Shown here one piece after another: positions 62,255 through 64,000 of a DNA stretch of 64,000 nucleotides (positions are counted from its first letter, which is position 1; each line of letters begins with the position of its first letter). A program made the translations under genes and the position numbers. The notes under the pieces were generated by a model. That model was not told the origin of the DNA, searched no databases, and worked only from the letters and a program-made list of their open reading frames with translations. Source of the DNA: Oscillospiraceae bacterium (GTDB lineage Bacteria > Bacillota > Clostridia > Oscillospirales > Acutalibacteraceae); contig SVOT01000001.1 in assembly GCA_015066225.1 (NCBI GenBank), forward strand, positions 1 through 64,000. The letters are read 5' to 3'.

Positions 62255-63268
62255 ATGGAATTAACAGTAAAAACATCAATGGGTGATTACAATATTACAA
62301 TTGAAAGGGGCGCAATTAACAACCTTTCTGAATATTGCGACATAAATAAAAAAGCACTTATTGTAACAGACAGCGGTGTGCCTTCAGAATATGCCGAGGC
62401 TGTTTCAAAGCAATTCAAAAACAACATTATAAAGGTCATTCCCCAAGGGGAACAAAGTAAATCATTTGAAACATATAAAGAATTGCTTGAAGTGTTAAAT
62501 GAAAACGCTTTCACAAGGTTAGACTGTGTTGTTGCTGTGGGCGGCGGCGTTGTGGGTGATCTGTCTGGCTTTACAGCCGCAACGTATATGCGCGGTATTG
62601 ATTTTTATAATATCCCTACCACCTTGCTTTCTCAGGTGGACTCATCAATAGGCGGTAAAACTGCTATTGATTTCGGGGGGTATAAAAATACCGTTGGCGC
62701 TTTTTATCAGCCAAAGGCTGTTGTAATTGATCCCGATGTTTTAAAAACTCTTTCACAGAGACAGTTTTATAACGGCCTTGCCGAGAGTATAAAAATGGCG
62801 GCAACAAGCGATAAAGAGCTTTTCGGAATGTTAGAAAATAACAATGCAGAAGACATCATCGATATAGTAATTGAACGCTCTTTAAAAATTAAAAAAGCGG
62901 TTGTTGAAGAGGATGAAAAAGAAACAGGGCTTCGCAAGGTTCTTAACTTCGGTCACACTGCTGGCCACGCTATTGAAACTGCCGCAGGTCTTTCCGGATA
63001 CCTTCACGGTGAATGCGTGGCTATGGGGATGCTCGCTTTTTCAGCCTGTGACGTAAGAAAACGACTTCTTAATGTTTTAAATAAATATAAGTTACCGATT
63101 CAGTTCGATTTTTCGGTAAATGAAATAATATCCTCTCTTCGACACGATAAAAAGGCGAAGGAGGATGGAGTTAACGTTGTTTTTGTTAATGAAATCGGTA
63201 GCTTTGAATTCAGATTTCTGACGTTCAGCGAATTAGAAATTTTAGTAAAGGAGGCGTACTCAGAATGA
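62255..63268 (+). CDS. aroB: 3-dehydroquinate synthase
   Basis: 337 residues. NAD-binding AVGGGVVGDLSGFTAATYMR, PTTLLSQVDSSIGGKTAID and the zinc-site region NFGHTAGHAIE followed later by HGECVAMGM. It catalyses the second step of the shikimate pathway. AAGGATATT precedes the ATG. Its stop overlaps the aroC start (ATGA). Confidence 0.96.
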   Translation: MELTVKTSMGDYNITIERGAINNLSEYCDINKKALIVTDSGVPSEYAEAVSKQFKNNIIKVIPQGEQSKSFETYKELLEVLNENAFTRLDCVVAVGGGVVGDLSGFTAATYMRGIDFYNIPTTLLSQVDSSIGGKTAIDFGGYKNTVGAFYQPKAVVIDPDVLKTLSQRQFYNGLAESIKMAATSDKELFGMLENNNAEDIIDIVIERSLKIKKAVVEEDEKETGLRKVLNFGHTAGHAIETAAGLSGYLHGECVAMGMLAFSACDVRKRLLNVLNKYKLPIQFDFSVNEIISSLRHDKKAKEDGVNVVFVNEIGSFEFRFLTFSELEILVKEAYSE

Positions 63269-64000
63269 AAAATACTTTTGGTAACAATATCAGCGTAACA
63301 CTTTTTGGTGAAAGTCACGGAACGGCTATTGGCGCCGTTATTGACGGTTTACCTGCCGGTGTTAAGGTTAATGAAGAATTTATTTCACACCAGCTTGACC
63401 TGAGACGTCCTTTCGGTAAAATTTCCACACCACGACAGGAGTCAGATAAATTTGAGATCGTTAGCGGTGTTTTCGGAAAAAAAACAACGGGTACACCTCT
63501 TTGCATAGTAATACCCAATGAAAACACGCAATCCAAAGACTATTCAAAGGATTACGGCAAAGCAAGACCCGGTCACGCTGATTACACAGCCTTTTGCAAA
63601 TATAACGGCTGTGAGGATTACCGTGGCGGCGGTCACTTCAGTGGCAGAATTACCGCGGGGCTTGTTGCGGCGGGCGCAATTGCAGTTGATTTGCTTTTAA
63701 AAAAAGGTATAAAAATAGGCACACACATATCAAAATGTGCAGGTGTTGAAGATGATGGCTTTTCGGATTATGAAAACGATATCTCCGTTCTTTCTCAGAA
63801 ACTCTTCCCTGTTTTAAATGAAACAGCCGGCAAAGAAATAATAAGCAACATTGAAAATGCTGCAAAAGAGGGCGACAGCGTCGGTGGAATTCTTGAAACA
63901 GCTGTTGTCGGGTTACCTGTTGGTGTTGGTGAGCCGTGGTTTGATTCCGTTGAAAGTGTTCTTTCACATGCGCTTTTCTCAATTCCGGGTGTGAAAGGTG
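63265..64000 (+). CDS. aroC: chorismate synthase, 3' end beyond window
   Basis: About 245 of an expected 350-370 residues are visible before the window ends. Motifs: LFGESHGTAIGAVIDG (13-28), RPGHADYT, RGGGHFSGRITAGLVAAGAIA and the FMN-binding DSVGGILET. It makes chorismate from EPSP, the substrate of PheA encoded two genes upstream. ATGA overlap with aroB, with AAAGGAGG in the end of aroB. Confidence 0.95.
   Translation, partial: MKNTFGNNISVTLFGESHGTAIGAVIDGLPAGVKVNEEFISHQLDLRRPFGKISTPRQESDKFEIVSGVFGKKTTGTPLCIVIPNENTQSKDYSKDYGKARPGHADYTAFCKYNGCEDYRGGGHFSGRITAGLVAAGAIAVDLLLKKGIKIGTHISKCAGVEDDGFSDYENDISVLSQKLFPVLNETAGKEIISNIENAAKEGDSVGGILETAVVGLPVGVGEPWFDSVESVLSHALFSIPGVKG

Overview
The window comes from the chromosome of a Gram-positive anaerobe of the class Clostridia, most likely an Oscillospiraceae/Ruminococcaceae-type gut bacterium. 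This is inferred from AT-rich sequence, strong AGGAGG-type ribosome binding sites, several TTG starts, the gene order tig-clpP-clpX-lon-engB and obg-mrnC-lepA, a DUF4830 protein, FtsEX with a PcsB/EnvC-like hydrolase, and the absence of outer-membrane genes. It is mostly housekeeping sequence, with about 55 protein genes, one tRNA operon and a few accessory islands. There is no transposase, prophage or CRISPR array.

Layout. 0-9 kb: an OFA-type MFS transporter; an SPFH/zinc-ribbon operon divergent from a TM2/zinc-ribbon protein; a Gfo/Idh/MocA oxidoreductase with a NamZ-type muramidase; a DUF1874-like protein; a B12-binding radical SAM protein. 9-16 kb: an iron-sulfur flavoprotein reductase paired with a phytoene-desaturase-like oxidoreductase; a NUDIX hydrolase; an array of small DNA hairpins; a Gly-Arg-His-Gln tRNA operon; mtaB; a secreted alpha/beta-hydrolase. 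16-25 kb: prepilin peptidase, DUF4830, RsuA-type pseudouridine synthase, a CdaR regulator, ftsE-ftsX-pcsB, greA and a solute-binding lipoprotein. 25-36 kb: gap, a 2-hydroxyacid dehydrogenase, a VTT membrane protein, galK-GNAT-ynbB, a convergent PBP2, then tcdA-yhaM-prmA. 35.7-37.4 kb: a nested inverted-repeat island around one small membrane-protein gene. 37-48 kb: a D,D-carboxypeptidase, thrC, a phosphoesterase, then tig-clpP-clpX-lon-engB. 47-55 kb, minus strand: obg-mrnC-lepA-alpha-galactosidase-unknown membrane protein. 55-59 kb: a small membrane protein behind a LexA-type operator, nnrD, lipoproteins, nagB and a HAD hydrolase. 59-64 kb: an aromatic amino acid operon (aminotransferase, pheA, aroB, aroC; aroC is cut by the window end).

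The most interesting region is the leader of the aromatic operon. From 59460 to 59666 there is a promoter, a 23-codon leader ORF with five Phe and three Tyr codons, and alternative hairpins ending in a T-run terminator, which together form a classical translation-coupled attenuator. Directly after it, 59667-59946 can fold into a structured RNA. It is closed by a 25-nt long-range stem, contains several internal helices and a 10-bp pseudoknot, and ends against the Shine-Dalgarno sequence of the aminotransferase gene. I do not recognise its family. Other notable items are the array of hairpins joined by a constant heptamer beside the tRNA operon, the nested inverted-repeat element at 35.8-37.3 kb, the LexA-box-controlled small membrane protein, and the DUF1874-like protein that lacks the catalytic histidine region of viral ring nucleases.
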